Shown: piece after piece, positions 7,601 through 7,846 of the stretch | Layout: each line of letters opens with the position of its first letter | Position numbering within the stretch: position 1 is the stretch's first letter | Source of the DNA: an uncultured Bacteroides sp. | GTDB lineage: Bacteria; Bacteroidota; Bacteroidia; Bacteroidales; Bacteroidaceae | Assembly: GCF_910578895.1 (NCBI RefSeq) | Contig: NZ_CAJTSC010000086.1 | Span: 1-7,846 of the forward strand | Length of the DNA: 7,846 nt | Reading direction: 5' to 3' | Program-made: the position numbers and the translations under genes | Notes under the pieces: generated by a model | Told to the model about the DNA's origin: nothing | Databases searched by the model: none | The model's input: the letters and a program-made list of their open reading frames with translations, nothing else

Positions 7601-7846
7601 GTCAGGGCAGGTGTTGTGCAGGGCGTGTTTTAGGAGGTGCATACCGTCATAGTTCCGGTAATACCCCTTCACCAGAAACTCGTCCGTGATTTTCATGGTG
7701 CGGTAGCCGCACACCACCGAAAACTCGTCCATGCTTGCGGAATAGGCGATTTTCACCTCCGTGTCGAACAGCCGGCTCATGTAGGCGGCATAGACACCCG
7801 TCGGAATCCAGCGTTCCCCGAAATTGAAGTCCAGATCCTCGAAGGC
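4625..7846 (-). CDS. C-terminal part of a large SNF2-type helicase of a CTnDOT-family element
   Basis: The frame is open to the right edge, so 1073 C-terminal residues are visible and the true start lies outside. Visible numbering: motif I GTGKT at 196-200 (in HEVGTGKT), a charged coiled-coil insert at about 291-346, motif II DESH at 361-364, motif III-like SGT at 414-416, motif V region GSTSMLGTGVN at 666-676, and motif VI QQRDGRGVRAG from 697. These are the two RecA-like lobes of a superfamily 2 SNF2-like ATPase acting on double-stranded DNA. A further coiled coil and a proline/glutamate-rich tail end the protein. From the family I would expect an N6-adenine methylase domain in the missing N-terminal part, as in large proteins of Bacteroidetes conjugative elements and phage P1 DarB; that is not seen here. 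All core ATPase motifs are present, so it is probably active. Its GC content is well above that of tetQ. Role in the element unknown. Confidence 0.88.
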   Translation of the reverse strand, partial: AFEDLDFNFGERWIPTGVYAAYMSRLFDTEVKIAYSASMDEFSVVCGYRTMKITDEFLVKGYYRNYDGMHLLKHALHNTCPDMMKSIGKDEHGNDIKMRDSEGIQLANAKIDEIRNGFSEWLEEQSPQFKERLVTMYNRKFNCFVRPRYDGSHQTFPDLNLKGLASRGIKSVYPSQMDCVWMLKQNGGGICDHEVGTGKTLIMCIAAHEMKRLNLAHKPMIIGLKANVAEIAATYQAAYPNARILYASEKDFSTANRVRFFNNIKNNDYDCVIMSHDQFGKIPQSPELQQRILQAELDTVEENLEVLRQQGKNVSRAMLKGLEKRKHNLEAKLEKVEHAIKSRTDDVVDFKQMGIDHIFIDESHQFKNLTFNTRHDRVAGLGNSEGSQKALNMLFAIRTIQERTGKDLGATFLSGTTISNSLTELYLLFKYLRPKELERQDIRCFDAWAAIFAKKTTDFEFNVTNNVVQKERFRYFIKVPELAAFYNEITDYRTAEDVGVDRPAKNEILHHIPPTPEQEDFIQKLMQFAKTGDATLLGRLPLSETEEKAKMLIATDYARKMALDMRMIDPNYEDHPDNKASHCAKMIAEYYQKYDAQKGTQFVFSDLGTYQPGDGWNVYSEIKRKLTEDYGIPPSEVRFIQECKTDKARKAVIDAMNAGTVRVLFGSTSMLGTGVNAQKRCVAIHHLDTPWRPSDLQQRDGRGVRAGNEIAKHFAGNNVDVIIYAVEKSLDSYKFNLLHCKQTFISQLKSGAMGARTIDEGAMDEKSGMNFSEYMALLSGNTDLLDKAKLEKRIASLEGERKSFNKGKRDSEFKLESKTGELRNNTAFIDAMTEDWNRFLSVVQTDKEGNRLNIIKVDGVDSADEKVIGKRLQEIAKNATTGGLYTQVGELYGFPIKVVSERILKEGLEFTDNRFVVEGNYKYTYNNGHLAMADPLAAARNFLNAMERIPSIIDQYKAKNEVLEMEIPQLQEIAGKVWKKEDELKQLKSELAALDRKIQLELAPPTPEVAEKENEGQQLKPEAEDVRNRQAQYPENAPPQIRSPADSIVANHVIIGRPGLYAKEETRSKGLKI

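Noticed and set aside
7778..7780. ATG as the start of the helicase gene (1051 residues)
   Set aside because: The frame stays open for 22 more codons to the window edge and these read as ordinary protein (AFEDLDFNFGERWIPTG), so the ATG is internal.
1..7846. CRISPR array, tRNA or rRNA genes, attachment sites
   Set aside because: No regularly spaced repeats, no tRNA or rRNA-like segments, and no integration-site core could be recognised in this interior part of the element.

Overview
The window looks like part of a tetracycline-inducible integrative and conjugative element of the CTnDOT/CTnERL family from a Bacteroidales host (Bacteroides, Parabacteroides or Prevotella). The evidence is a full tetQ gene, an rteA-type hybrid sensor kinase directly behind it, a Bacteroides-type promoter (TTTG, 19 bases, TAATTTTG), and the large helicase protein commonly found in these elements. 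All supported genes lie on the minus strand, so transcription runs from high to low coordinates.

Layout in the direction of transcription. (1) 7846-4625: the C-terminal 1073 residues of a very large SNF2-type helicase, whose start lies outside the window; this stretch is clearly GC-richer than the rest. (2) 4624-4133: about 490 bases of AT-rich DNA with no intact gene. It holds a 96-bp MITE-like inverted-repeat element and a decayed transposase tail that looks like the IS30/IS4351 group. (3) 4132-3968: the tetQ promoter and a leader of about 130 bases. The leader carries a three-codon leader peptide (Met-Arg-Gln) and two complementary segments exactly 85 bases apart, matching the published Hp1/Hp8 translational attenuator of CTnDOT. 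(4) 3967-2042: tetQ, a ribosomal protection protein of 641 residues. (5) 2042-1: rteA, a membrane hybrid histidine kinase with a fused receiver domain. It overlaps the tetQ stop by one base and runs off the left edge just as a probable HPt domain begins. rteB would be expected next, outside the window.

How the parts work together. In CTnDOT, tetracycline-slowed ribosomes on the short leader peptide are thought to open the Hp1/Hp8 hairpin, which allows translation of tetQ and, by coupling, rteA and rteB. TetQ protects the ribosome; RteA/RteB then start the cascade leading to excision and transfer. The helicase is a separate module of the same element; its role is not known, and a DarB-like protection or DNA-processing role is only a hypothesis. 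I see no clearly new system. The least explained parts are the helicase and the insertion debris at the module junction.
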